Assembly: GCA_000875945.1 (NCBI GenBank) | Contig: JPZU01000001.1 | Coordinates: 1,177,574-1,212,544, forward strand | DNA from: Lachnospiraceae bacterium TWA4 | GTDB lineage: Bacteria; Bacillota; Clostridia; Lachnospirales; Lachnospiraceae | Direction of reading: 5' to 3' | DNA length: 34,971 bases | Notes under the pieces: generated by a model | Databases searched by the model: none | Told to the model about the DNA's origin: nothing | What the model saw: the letters and a program-made list of their open reading frames with translations, nothing else | Translations under genes and position numbers: made by a program | Shown here: positions 1 through 8,224 of the stretch, in pieces | Position numbering within the stretch: position 1 is the stretch's first letter | Layout of the letters: each line of letters starts with the position of its first letter

Positions 1-62
1 TTGATTTTGGTTTTATTTAATGCTATTAACTTTTAAAAAAGTTTAAAACAGAGGTGAAAAAA

Positions 63-977
63 ATGATTTACACAGTAACTTTTAATCCATCATTGGATTA
101 TATTGTATCCGTTGACAATTTTGAAGTTGGCAAGGTGAATCGTACAAACACAGAATTAATGTTTGCAGGTGGAAAGGGAATTAATGTTTCCATCGTTTTA
201 AGCAACTTAGGTGTAAAAAGTACTGCCCTAGGATTCCTTGCTGGATTCACTGGTAATGAAATCAAACGTTTATTAAATGTTCAAGGCATTAATACCGATT
301 TTATCGAAATTGACGAAGGAATGTCTAGAATCAATGTAAAACTTCGTTCAAATGAAGAAAGTGAAATCAATGGTATGGGACCTGGAATCAAAGAATCTGA
401 TATTCAGAAATTATATGATAAAATTGATGCCTTACAGGAAGGTGATACCGTTGTATTAGCTGGCAGCATCCCCTCAGTAATGCCAAGCTCTATCTACAGT
501 GATATCATGAAACATTTCCAGGATAAAAAACTAAACTTTGCAGTTGATGCAACTTGTGATTTATTAATGAATGTTTTAGAATATCATCCATTTGTCATTA
601 AACCAAATAATCACGAACTTGGTGAAATCTTTGGTGTAACACTAAAGACTCGTGATGAAGTTGTTCCTTATGCTAAGAAACTTCAAGAAAAAGGTGCTAG
701 AAATGTCATCGTTTCTATGGCTGGAGAAGGTGCTGTTTTAGTTACTGAAAATGGTGATGTTTATAAAACTGAAGCTCCAAAGGGTAAGGTAAAGAATTCC
801 GTAGGTGCTGGTGACTCTATGGTTGCTGGATTTATCGCTGGATATTTAAAATCAAATGATTATAAAGAAGCTTTCAAAATGGGTGTTTGCACAGGTAGTG
901 CAAGTGCTTTTTCTGACAACCTTGCTACAAAGGAAGAAGTTGAAGCTTTATATAACGCTCATAACTTCGATTTTTAG
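63..977 (+). CDS. fruK: 1-phosphofructokinase (PfkB/ribokinase family)
   Basis: Probable ATP-dependent cytosolic kinase turning fructose 1-phosphate into fructose 1,6-bisphosphate after PTS fructose uptake. The product is about 304 residues, normal for the FruK/LacC group. It opens with TVTFNPSLD, has the GGKGINVS substrate loop near residue 37, and a C-terminal GAGDSMVAGF anion-hole motif whose Asp is the catalytic base. A GTG nine bases upstream (54) would overlap the GAGG ribosome site, so the ATG at 63 is preferred. HPr follows about 90 bp downstream from its own promoter, which supports a PTS role. The fructose permease and a regulator would be expected upstream, outside the window. LacC (tagatose 6-phosphate kinase) is the main alternative and cannot be excluded by sequence alone. 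Confidence 0.9.
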   Translation: MIYTVTFNPSLDYIVSVDNFEVGKVNRTNTELMFAGGKGINVSIVLSNLGVKSTALGFLAGFTGNEIKRLLNVQGINTDFIEIDEGMSRINVKLRSNEESEINGMGPGIKESDIQKLYDKIDALQEGDTVVLAGSIPSVMPSSIYSDIMKHFQDKKLNFAVDATCDLLMNVLEYHPFVIKPNNHELGEIFGVTLKTRDEVVPYAKKLQEKGARNVIVSMAGEGAVLVTENGDVYKTEAPKGKVKNSVGAGDSMVAGFIAGYLKSNDYKEAFKMGVCTGSASAFSDNLATKEEVEALYNAHNFDF

Positions 978-987
978 TAATTTTTTG

Positions 988-1016
988 TTGAAAATTTGCG
1001 AATAATATAGTATTAT
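988..1016 (+). promoter_or_regulatory. Sigma-A promoter of ptsH
   Basis: TTGAAA (988-993), a 17-base spacer, and TATTAT (1011-1016) lie between fruK and ptsH. Near-consensus spacing and hexamers suggest that HPr is transcribed independently of fruK. A GGAGG ribosome site follows at about 1057-1061. Confidence 0.75.
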
Positions 1017-1069
1017 AGTGGTAATGCTTAAAGAATAAGCCCCAATTAATTTTTTAGGAGGAAAATAAA

Positions 1070-1327
1070 ATGAAACAGTTTACTTACGTTATCACAGATG
1101 CTCAGGGAATCCATGCTAGACCAGCAGGAACTTTAGTAAAGGTTGTTAAAGAATTCTCTTCAACTATCACTATCGCTAAAGATGGAAAAGAAGTAAAAGC
1201 TAACGGTGTATTAGGTGTTATGAGCCTTGGTGCAAAACAGGGTGAAGAAATCACTATCAAAGCTGATGGTGCTGATGAAGATGCTGCTATCGCTAAATTA
1301 GAAGAATTCTTAAAAGCTAATTTATAA
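1070..1327 (+). CDS. ptsH: Phosphocarrier protein HPr
   Basis: The 85-residue product has the usual HPr length and fold signature. It relays phosphate from enzyme I to sugar-specific EIIA proteins in the cytoplasm. The active-site motif GIHARPAG places the phosphorylated histidine at residue 15. The second conserved segment, GVMSLGAKQGEEI, is present. The residue matching regulatory Ser46 of Bacillus HPr is Gly here (ANG-VLGVMSLG, Gly46), so HPr kinase could not phosphorylate this position. The protein may therefore do transport only and not serve as a CcpA corepressor. It has its own promoter and a strong hairpin after the stop. Confidence 0.95.
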   Translation: MKQFTYVITDAQGIHARPAGTLVKVVKEFSSTITIAKDGKEVKANGVLGVMSLGAKQGEEITIKADGADEDAAIAKLEEFLKANL

Positions 1328-1362
1328 GATAAGTCTTTAATCTTTAATAATTTATAATTAAC

Positions 1363-1391
1363 GAATAAAATCCTTTCTTTTGTACATCCTA
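1363..1391 (+). promoter_or_regulatory. Candidate sigma-G promoter for spoVAD
   Basis: GAATA (1363-1367), 17 bases, then CATCCTA (1385-1391) fit the Bacillus sigma-G consensus GHATR / CATnHTA. The -10 lies in the loop of the hairpin at 1367-1416, and the predicted start near 1398 falls just before its 3' arm. Forespore expression fits the downstream spoVA genes. Assigned by motif only. Confidence 0.5.
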
Positions 1392-1418
1392 ATGGATAAT
1401 CAAAAGAAAGGATTTTTA
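1367..1418 (+). terminator. Terminator hairpin after ptsH, overlapping the spoVAD ribosome site
   Basis: A perfect 16-bp stem pairs 1367-1382 with 1401-1416, with an 18-base loop that can itself fold (ATCC/GGAT), followed by T-rich sequence. It should end ptsH transcripts. The 3' arm contains GAAAGGA, the ribosome site of spoVAD, so it would also hide that site in read-through RNA. Confidence 0.75.
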
Positions 1419-1420
1419 TT

Positions 1421-2446
1421 ATGCAACAAGGAAAATCAAGTCTTAAATTTCTATCAGAACCTTCCATTATTGGTGTCGGTTCAGTTGTTGGTAAAAAAGA
1501 GGGTGAAGGTCCTTTAGGAAAGTTTTTTGATGAAATTGAAGAGGATCCTCTATTTGGTACAGACACTTGGGAGAAGGCTGAAAGTACTATGCAAAAACGT
1601 GCACTGCTTCTAGCCATTAAAAATGCTAATATCCGTCCAGAAGATATACGTTATCTTTATGCTGGAGACCTTTTAGGGCAACTAATCGCAACTTCATTTG
1701 GTGTTATGGATTTAAATATCCCCCTTTTAGGTTTATATGGAGCTTGCTCTACTATGGGTGAAGCACTCATCCTTAGTTCAATGTGTATAGATAGTAAAAA
1801 TGCAGACTACAGTGGAGTTATAACCTCAAGCCACTATGCTAGTGCTGAAAAACAATTCCGTTTTCCTCTAGATTATGGAAATCAACGTCCCTTCTCTTCT
1901 ACTTGGACAGTCACTGGGGCTGGCGCTGTCATTTTAGGAAATACAAATGGCTATGCTAGAATTACTGGGGCAACTGTTGGAAAGATTGTCGATTTAGGAG
2001 TAGAAGATTCAATGAATATGGGCGCTGCTATGGCACCTGCTGCCTGTGATACAATTCTCCGACACTTTGAGGATTTCAATAGGAAACCTACAGATTATGA
2101 TAAGATTATCACAGGGGACTTAGGTGTCATTGGTCAAAAAATTCTAATTAACTTACTCGCAAAAGAGGATATTCATATTTATGAACAATCGATGGACTGT
2201 GGAATTGAAATGTATGACAATGCCACACAAGATACCCATGCAGGTGGAAGTGGTTGTGGATGCTCTGCTACTACACTTTGTGCTTTTATTATTAAGAAAC
2301 TACAGTCTGGTGAATGGAAACGTGTGCTTTTTATTCCCACAGGTGCACTTCTATCTCCAACTAGTTTTAATGAAGGTCAAAGTGTTCCAGGAATTGCGCA
2401 TGCAGTAGTCTTAGAATGTCCAAAGGAGGTATCTTCTAATGATTAA
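1421..2446 (+). CDS. spoVAD: Stage V sporulation protein AD
   Basis: SpoVAD has a thiolase-like fold and binds dipicolinic acid (DPA); with other SpoVA proteins it moves Ca-DPA into the developing spore and out at germination. The 341 residues match the family's length. Family-typical segments include the N-terminal SEPSIIGVGSVVGKKEGEGP, GLYGACSTMGEAL near residue 108, and THAGGSGCGCSATTLCAF near residue 274. The start has GAAAGGA 8 bases upstream. The 3' end overlaps spoVAE by 8 bases, so the two are translationally coupled. spoVAC, which usually comes directly before spoVAD, is absent here; the upstream gene is ptsH. The gene indicates a spore-forming lineage. Confidence 0.95.
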   Translation: MQQGKSSLKFLSEPSIIGVGSVVGKKEGEGPLGKFFDEIEEDPLFGTDTWEKAESTMQKRALLLAIKNANIRPEDIRYLYAGDLLGQLIATSFGVMDLNIPLLGLYGACSTMGEALILSSMCIDSKNADYSGVITSSHYASAEKQFRFPLDYGNQRPFSSTWTVTGAGAVILGNTNGYARITGATVGKIVDLGVEDSMNMGAAMAPAACDTILRHFEDFNRKPTDYDKIITGDLGVIGQKILINLLAKEDIHIYEQSMDCGIEMYDNATQDTHAGGSGCGCSATTLCAFIIKKLQSGEWKRVLFIPTGALLSPTSFNEGQSVPGIAHAVVLECPKEVSSND

Positions 2447-2786
2447 AACATTTTTAGTTGGTGGAACTATTTGTGCAATCGTTCAAATTTTTATGGATAA
2501 AACCAAATGGATGCCCGGACGAATTATGGTTGGATTAGTTGTTTCTGGATGTATTTTAGGATTTTTAGGAATTTATCAACCATTTATTGAATGGGCTGGC
2601 GCTGGGGCAAGTGTTCCTCTTTTAGGATTTGGAAATACCTTATTTAAAGGTGTAAAAGAAGCTATTTTAGAAGATGGTTTTCTTGGAATTTTTACTGGTG
2701 GATTAAGCGCTGGTTCTGCTGGAATTTGCGCAGCCTTAGTATTTGGATACCTAGCTGCCCTTGTTTTTAAACCAAAAATGAAATAA
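2439..2786 (+). CDS. spoVAE: Stage V sporulation protein AE (SpoVAC/SpoVAEb membrane family)
   Basis: A small (115-residue) hydrophobic protein with about three to four membrane segments (roughly residues 3-20, 28-50, 80-110). It is a component of the forespore inner-membrane SpoVA channel for Ca-DPA. Its position right after spoVAD, with an 8-base overlap, identifies it as AE; SpoVAC belongs to the same Pfam family but is usually longer and precedes spoVAD. The motif KVIEAILEDGFLGIFTGG-like segment here reads KEAILEDGFLGIFTGG, typical of AE proteins. Confidence 0.9.
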   Translation: MIKTFLVGGTICAIVQIFMDKTKWMPGRIMVGLVVSGCILGFLGIYQPFIEWAGAGASVPLLGFGNTLFKGVKEAILEDGFLGIFTGGLSAGSAGICAALVFGYLAALVFKPKMK

Positions 2787-2798
2787 ATCAATTTCATC

Positions 2799-2827
2799 TT
2801 GTATTTCTTAGATTTCTGTGCTAGGAT
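2799..2827 (+). promoter_or_regulatory. Possible promoter of the L,D-transpeptidase gene
   Basis: TTGTAT (2799-2804), 17 bases, TAGGAT (2822-2827), with TG one base before the -10 (extended -10). Weak hexamers; offered because the gene has no other evident promoter and no terminator was seen after spoVAE. Confidence 0.3.
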
Positions 2828-2864
2828 TAAAGCTTAGAGAATAACAGAAAGGAATTAGAAACAC

Positions 2865-4256
2865 ATGGCAGAAAAAAATAAGAAATTAATTGCTGCCGGC
2901 ATTGCTGGCGGCGCTGTTGTTGTATTAGGTATTGCTTATGGTGTTGGTGCTTGGCAGTTTTCAGATAAATTTCAGTTAAACACAAAAATTAACGGTATTA
3001 ACGTTCAAGGAAAAACTGTCGAAGAAGTGAAGTCTTTATTAGATGATTCTATTGCTGACTATAAGTTAACAATTAAACAAAGAAATGATGTCTCTGAAAC
3101 TATTGTAGGTAAAGATATTGATTTAGCAATTACTCATGATGATGCTGTTCAAACTCTACTTGATTCACAAAATCCTTATCAGTGGCCTTTAGCACTATTT
3201 TCTAATAATGATTCAAATGTGGATTTAAAGATTGAATATGATACAAAAAAACTGGCATCTATTGAGGATAACTTAGATTTATTTAATAAAGATAAGATTA
3301 TAAAACCAGTTAATGCACATATTTCAGACTACTCATCATCAGGATTTAGCGTTGTTAAGGAAGTAATGGGTACTACTATTGACACTGATAAGACAAAAGC
3401 TTCTATTGATGATTGTCTTACAAGTTTAACTAGTGAACTTACTATTGAAGAGGCTAAGCTTTACAAAGACCCAACAATTTATTCAGATAATGAACAGTTA
3501 AATTCTCTTTGTGATGAAGTAAATAAATATTCTAAATTAGAGATTACATATACCTATGGTTCTGAAAAAGAAACACTAACTGGAGATACCATTGCAACTT
3601 GGTTAAAGATTGATGATTCTAAAAGCTTTAAGGTATCTGTTGATGAAGATAAAGCTGCAGAATATATTTCTAGCTTAGCTCGTAAACATGATACAATTTT
3701 TAGAAAACACACATTCAAAACCCACAGTGGTAGAACTATCACAATCAATAAAGGTGACTATGGTTGGTGGACAAATAAAACCCAAACTACCGAAGATTTA
3801 GTTAAGGCTATCACTAATTTTGAATCAGGTAATCGAGAAGTTATCTATAAGCAAACTGCTGCTTCTTTTGATGGAAATGATTACGGAAATACTTATGCTG
3901 AAGTTGACCTTGGAAGTCAAACTTTATACTACTATAAAAATGGTAAATTACAAATGACTAGCTCTTTCGTTTCCGGTAATGTTTCTACTGGTCATGCAAC
4001 TCCTTCTGGAATTTATAGTGTTACCTATAAGAAACCAGGTCAGCGAATGGTCGGAGCTGATTATGATGTTATGACTAGCTACTGGATGCCATTTAATGGA
4101 GATATCGGTTTCCATGATGCATCTTGGAGATCAAGCTTTGGTGGAAGTCTTTATAAAACTAGAGGTTCTCATGGATGTGTCAATATGCCCGTTAGCAGAG
4201 CTAAAAAGTTATATAGTTTAATTAGTAAAGGTGACGCTGTTATTTGTTATTACTAA
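2865..4256 (+). CDS. Membrane-anchored L,D-transpeptidase (YkuD) with peptidoglycan-binding-like region
   Basis: A 463-residue extracytoplasmic enzyme. One membrane anchor lies near residues 8-30. A long middle region (about 40-330) resembles the PG_binding_4/VanW-associated domains seen ahead of clostridial YkuD domains. The YkuD catalytic domain fills about 340-463. The active-site motif SHGCVNMP (435-442) has catalytic Cys438, with the upstream GFHDASW histidine. It should form meso-DAP/meso-DAP (3-3) cross-links or attach ligands to peptidoglycan, giving resistance of the wall to penicillin-binding-protein inhibition. The ribosome site AGAAAGGA is close to the start. A strong terminator follows. 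It lies directly after spoVA genes, but a sporulation role is only an inference from that. Confidence 0.9.
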   Translation: MAEKNKKLIAAGIAGGAVVVLGIAYGVGAWQFSDKFQLNTKINGINVQGKTVEEVKSLLDDSIADYKLTIKQRNDVSETIVGKDIDLAITHDDAVQTLLDSQNPYQWPLALFSNNDSNVDLKIEYDTKKLASIEDNLDLFNKDKIIKPVNAHISDYSSSGFSVVKEVMGTTIDTDKTKASIDDCLTSLTSELTIEEAKLYKDPTIYSDNEQLNSLCDEVNKYSKLEITYTYGSEKETLTGDTIATWLKIDDSKSFKVSVDEDKAAEYISSLARKHDTIFRKHTFKTHSGRTITINKGDYGWWTNKTQTTEDLVKAITNFESGNREVIYKQTAASFDGNDYGNTYAEVDLGSQTLYYYKNGKLQMTSSFVSGNVSTGHATPSGIYSVTYKKPGQRMVGADYDVMTSYWMPFNGDIGFHDASWRSSFGGSLYKTRGSHGCVNMPVSRAKKLYSLISKGDAVICYY

Positions 4257-4263
4257 TATAAAT

Positions 4264-4294
4264 AAAAAGTGCTGAGTCTATCAGCACTTTTTTT
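4264..4294 (+). terminator. Rho-independent terminator after L,D-transpeptidase
   Basis: AAAAAGTGCTGA (4264-4275), a 5-base loop, then TCAGCACTTTTT (4281-4292), ending in a run of seven T. A textbook intrinsic terminator; the ribosome site of the LysR gene begins a few bases later. Confidence 0.95.
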
Positions 4295-4311
4295 ATAAGG
4301 AGGCGATTATT

Positions 4312-5241
4312 ATGACTTTACAGAATATGAAATATATCATCGAAATAGCCAATCAACAATCCATCTCAAAAGCTGCAAAATCCCTCTATCTATCTCAATC
4401 AACCTTATCTACGGCTGTCAAAGAAGTGGAATCTAGTCTTGGAATTACTATATTTAATCGAACAAATCGTGGAATTACCTTAACCTATGATGGTGAAGAT
4501 TTTATAAAATATGCTAAAGAAATTGTACAACAGTCGGATTACTTGATGAATCGATATCAACATCGAAATTATATCCCTATGCGTTTTTCTGTCTCAACCC
4601 AACGCCTTCCTTTTGCTGTACGAGCTTTTAAGAAACTCTTAGAAACATTAAATCTGTCCGGATATGATATTGCTATTAGGGAATCTCCTACTCATCTAGT
4701 TATCCGTGATGTGGCTATCGGAAAAAGTGAATTAGGCATCTTAGCGCTTCATGAAAGTCACCTGGATACTATTAAAAAAGAATTTGCTATTAATGATTTG
4801 GTTTGGAATGAATTAGACTTATTAAATATTTATGTTTTTATAAGAAAAGAACATCCTCTAGCTCACAGACCCATGCTTTCACTAGAGGATTTAAAAGACT
4901 ATGCATTTGTGACCTATGATCAAGAACTCAATAGCTCACAATACACTGAGGAAATTATCTTTTATGAAATTTTAAATAAGAACATCCATGTGAATGATCG
5001 TTGTACAAAACTAGCTTTAATTAGAGGATATGACTGTTTTAGTATAGGACCTGATCTTCCTAACAGTAACGCTGATACCTTTCACAAAGGTCTTGGGGGT
5101 ATTGTAGCCATTCCTTTAAAAGAATCTGTTGAGCCGCTTCACGTAGGATACATTTCTAGACTAAATACAAATTTAAAACCTATGGCAAAGGATTACATAG
5201 ATTTATTAAAAAATGAAATTTCTAATCTAGCAGACAGATAA
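4312..5241 (+). CDS. LysR-family transcriptional regulator
   Basis: A 309-residue regulator. The N-terminal winged helix-turn-helix (about 1-60) carries the LysR pattern SISKAAKSLYLSQSTLSTAVKEVE and the FNRTNRGITLT wing. The remainder is a periplasmic-binding-protein-like effector domain (about 90-300). A perfect AAGGAGG sits 8 bases before the ATG. The gene stands alone between a terminator and a convergent ABC-importer operon, with no divergent partner, so its target and ligand cannot be deduced. A role in the sulfate operon some 29 kb away (CysB/CysL-like) is possible but unsupported. Confidence 0.9.
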   Translation: MTLQNMKYIIEIANQQSISKAAKSLYLSQSTLSTAVKEVESSLGITIFNRTNRGITLTYDGEDFIKYAKEIVQQSDYLMNRYQHRNYIPMRFSVSTQRLPFAVRAFKKLLETLNLSGYDIAIRESPTHLVIRDVAIGKSELGILALHESHLDTIKKEFAINDLVWNELDLLNIYVFIRKEHPLAHRPMLSLEDLKDYAFVTYDQELNSSQYTEEIIFYEILNKNIHVNDRCTKLALIRGYDCFSIGPDLPNSNADTFHKGLGGIVAIPLKESVEPLHVGYISRLNTNLKPMAKDYIDLLKNEISNLADR

Positions 5242-5254
5242 TCTGTATGCTAGA
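5226..5254. terminator. Hairpin between convergent LysR and ABC-importer genes
   Basis: Arms 5226-5239 and 5241-5254 pair with one mismatch; the LysR stop codon lies in the tip. The T-run after it is weak on both strands, so this is a probable but imperfect bidirectional terminator. Confidence 0.45.
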
Positions 5255-6037
5255 TAGAATCTAGATTTTGAGCTACACAGATTTTTCGTCCGATATCTTC
5301 TAAATACATTAATTTAATATCAGTTTTATAAATCTTTTTTAGTACATCTTCTGTAATAATTTCTTCGCTATTTCCAACTTCAAGGATACCATTTTCATCT
5401 AAAATTGCTGTCTTTCCACCCAACATAATGGCATGATCTGGATTATGTGTGGTCATAATGACAGCATATCCTTTATTAGACAATTGCTTTAGTTTTTTAT
5501 AATTCTAAGCTGATTTCCATAATCTAAATGATTAGCCGGTTCATCAAACATAATAATTTGAGGTTCTTGTACAATTGCTCTTGCAATTGAAGCTTGCTGT
5601 CTTTGACCACCACTAATATTCGTATAAGGTTTATTTGCAAAATCCGTAATATCCATTTCATTAATTACACGATCAGTTAATTCATAATCTTCTTTGGATG
5701 GTTTTTGAAACATTCCAAGGTAAGGTGCTCGCCCCATAACAACAAACTCTCGAACAGTATACGCATAAGTAGGATTATGTGTCTGAGGTACATACCCCAT
5801 AATTTTAGCAACATCTCTTAAATTCATATCTTGAATTTTTTGATTATTTAAATAAATATCACCTTTATCTGGACTTAATAAATTGGCTAAACAATTTAAT
5901 AATGTAGATTTTCCAGCGCCATTAGGTCCTAATATGGCAAGAATCTCTCCTTTATTTAACTCCAAATTTACATTTTGAAATACAGGTGTTTGACCTTTTA
6001 TATAAGAAAATTCTAAATCTTTAACTTGTAATATCAT
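5250..6037 (-). pseudogene. FecE/BtuD-type ABC ATPase, frame disrupted at a poly-A run
   Basis: ATPase of an iron-complex/B12-type importer. The first part (6037 down to 5489, 182 residues) has Walker A GPNGAGKST (37-45), the signature ISGGQRQQ (141-148) and Walker B IIMFDEP (161-167), then stops at TAA. The rest of the protein, including the switch histidine (TTHNPDH), continues in the -1 frame to 5250. The break is at AAAAAAC (5498-5492), read as A AAA AAC immediately before the stop. A -1 shift there, or one more A, restores a normal protein of about 262 residues. Explanations are a sequencing/assembly error, a real inactivating deletion, or programmed -1 frameshifting. The ATG overlaps the stop of the permease gene by 4 bases. 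Confidence 0.8.
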
Positions 6038-7071
6038 GACAACCTCATTCTTTGTCTGGATAGAATTAGGATATAGAATGGTGCTCCAATTAATCCAGTT
6101 AAGATACTAAGTGGCAATTCCATAGTAGTCATTACTCTAGCTAATGTATCAATGATTATCATAAAACTAGAGCCTAATAACATACTAATAGGTATAGATT
6201 TTGTATTATCTGGTCCTACTAACATGCGTCCTAAATGAGGAATTACTAAACCAACCCAACCGATTGTTCCACACATACAAACTGCTGATGCTGTTAACAG
6301 CGTTGAACTTAGTATAACAAATCCTCGAAGTAGCTTTGTTTGAATTCCTAATGACTTTGCTTCATTATCGCCTAACGATAAAATATTAATTCTCCATCGA
6401 ACAGATAGAATCGCTATAAGTCCTAGAACAATTACTGGTGTAATATAAAATAAATCACTCATAAGCACTTTTGTAAGGCTTCCCATCTGCCAATAGACAA
6501 TCGATGCTAATTGGGTTTCTGGGTCTGCTAGGTACTTAATAATACCCATTAATGAATTCATAATTCCACTCACAATTACACCAGATAAAACTAACATAGT
6601 CATAGATGTATTTTTTAACATTTTAGGAATTGTCACAGTTAATAACACAGTAGCTACTCCCATAACAAATGCTAAAACTTGAACTCCAAATGAATTAAGA
6701 CCTAATAGGATTGCCACTGCTGCTCCTACACAAGCTCCTGATGAAACACCTAATAAATCAGGTGAGACTAAAGGATTTTTAAAAACACCTTGATAAGCAG
6801 CACCAGATACTGAAAGCGCTGCACCAATAAACATTGCTCCTAGTACACGTGGGAGTCTAAGAGTAAAAATTACACTTTCTGCCATATCTTCCCAAGTTTT
6901 ATCGATTGATAAAACTTGAGAAAATACAGTCTTAGAAAATAAAATCTTTATGACATTAGGAATTGAAATGACATATCGACCTACACATAGAGCTATTAAA
7001 AATATAGCAACTAATACTAAAACAAGTCCAACTTTATATAACCTATATTGAGTAGTTGTTTTATCTTTCAT
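6034..7071 (-). CDS. FecCD-family ABC importer permease
   Basis: A 345-residue membrane protein with about nine to ten predicted membrane helices, the usual length for the BtuC/FecCD/FhuB family. Hallmarks include LRLPRVLGAMFIGAALSVSG, FKNPLVSPDLLGVSSGA and GTIGWVGLVIPHLGR. It forms the channel for a substrate handed over by the adjacent lipoprotein, probably an iron-siderophore, haem or corrinoid. It starts 4 bases after the lipoprotein gene and overlaps the ATPase gene start by ATGA, so the three form one tightly coupled operon. Only one permease gene is present, so the transporter would use a homodimer. Confidence 0.93.
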   Translation of the reverse strand: MKDKTTTQYRLYKVGLVLVLVAIFLIALCVGRYVISIPNVIKILFSKTVFSQVLSIDKTWEDMAESVIFTLRLPRVLGAMFIGAALSVSGAAYQGVFKNPLVSPDLLGVSSGACVGAAVAILLGLNSFGVQVLAFVMGVATVLLTVTIPKMLKNTSMTMLVLSGVIVSGIMNSLMGIIKYLADPETQLASIVYWQMGSLTKVLMSDLFYITPVIVLGLIAILSVRWRINILSLGDNEAKSLGIQTKLLRGFVILSSTLLTASAVCMCGTIGWVGLVIPHLGRMLVGPDNTKSIPISMLLGSSFMIIIDTLARVMTTMELPLSILTGLIGAPFYILILSRQRMRLS

Positions 7072-7075
7072 TATC

Positions 7076-8224
7076 TTATTTATTTAAATCTGTATGTAAA
7101 ACATTATCTAATTGCTCTTTAGTTAAATCATAATCAAAAAATCCCTTAAAGAATGATTTGATTTCATCTTCCATATTAATGTCTGAGAATATTTCAGGCT
7201 GAATATGTGAAGCAGCCCATAAAACATAGAGAGGTTTTTCGATAGAGTTTGGTGGTGCCCAACGATATAATCCACAAGGTACTTTAAATACTTTATGATT
7301 CTTTACAGCACTCACATTACTCCAGTCTTGTCCTTCTAATTTATTGTTATAAAAATCGTCAGGGGTTACTTTATCAAAATTACTAATAAAGATAATTTCA
7401 GGATCATATGTTAATAAGGTTTCCATATTAATATTGTCAGCAGATCCTGCTTCAACTTCAATATTCTTTCCACCTACCCAATCAATAATAAATGGATTCA
7501 TTCCACCTGAATAAATCTGAAGTTTTTCTACTCTTTGGAATTGTAAAACTCTAGGTTTTTCTTCATCTTTTAAATTCTTAATCTGCTCAGATTTTGAATT
7601 AATCGTATCTTCTTTTTCGTTATACCAACTTAGAATTTTATCTGCCTGCTCTTTACAGTTTAATGCATCACCTAAAGTTGTAATCAATCGTTTTAAATCA
7701 TCTAAATTCTTAGCATAATTTACTAATACTACAGGAATACCAAGACCTTTTAACTGAGTTGCTGAATCAGTCTGATCTTCCCAGTTGATTGCTAAGTCTA
7801 CACCAGCTGCTGCTAATGCTTCTGCATTCATACTAAAGTCATCACCAACCATTGTTGTATCCACATCTTTTAATTCTGGAGCTAAATCCTTTAAAATAGA
7901 TACTTCCCAGTTTGAATATGCTGATGGTGGAATAGATGCAATATTATCAGCTCTCTTTTGAAGTGCATATACCATATTTGGTAATACTAAATTTCCAATT
8001 GCAATCTTTTTAGGATGAGCTGGTACAGTTACCTCTGCTCCCGTAGCATCTACAACTACTCTCGTTTCAGAATCTGAACCTCTATCTTGTGTTTCTTTTT
8101 GTGTCTCTTTCTTTGTTTCTGTCTTTGTATCATTTGTACATCCAACAAATAGGCTACTTGCCATCACAATTATTAATAGCAACACAATTAATTTTTTCAC
8201 TGTTTCTTTCATGTTTTCTTTCAT
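7076..8224 (-). CDS. Iron-complex-type ABC importer substrate-binding lipoprotein (FecB/BtuF-like)
   Basis: A 382-residue secreted lipoprotein. The signal peptide ends in LFVGC with lipidated Cys29, followed by a Thr/Lys/Glu-rich linker (about 30-55), then a class III (TroA/FecB) binding fold beginning VVVDATGAEVTVPAHPKKIAI. First gene of a three-gene importer operon read away from the nitrogenase-like gene. The ligand is not evident: siderophore, haem, corrinoid or another metal complex are possible. The ATG at 8224 has an AAAGGAAAGG ribosome site; a second in-frame ATG four codons later is an alternative start. Confidence 0.9.
   Translation of the reverse strand: MKENMKETVKKLIVLLLIIVMASSLFVGCTNDTKTETKKETQKETQDRGSDSETRVVVDATGAEVTVPAHPKKIAIGNLVLPNMVYALQKRADNIASIPPSAYSNWEVSILKDLAPELKDVDTTMVGDDFSMNAEALAAAGVDLAINWEDQTDSATQLKGLGIPVVLVNYAKNLDDLKRLITTLGDALNCKEQADKILSWYNEKEDTINSKSEQIKNLKDEEKPRVLQFQRVEKLQIYSGGMNPFIIDWVGGKNIEVEAGSADNINMETLLTYDPEIIFISNFDKVTPDDFYNNKLEGQDWSNVSAVKNHKVFKVPCGLYRWAPPNSIEKPLYVLWAASHIQPEIFSDINMEDEIKSFFKGFFDYDLTKEQLDNVLHTDLNK

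Noticed and set aside
1102-1617. 171-codon minus-strand frame opposite ptsH and spoVAD
   Set aside because: Antisense shadow spanning two real genes and the terminator; no ribosome site and low-complexity composition.
5250-5483. Separate small gene of 77 codons beginning at a TTG
   Set aside because: The sequence is the C-terminal third of the ABC ATPase in the -1 frame and joins the upstream part exactly; it is one broken gene, not two.
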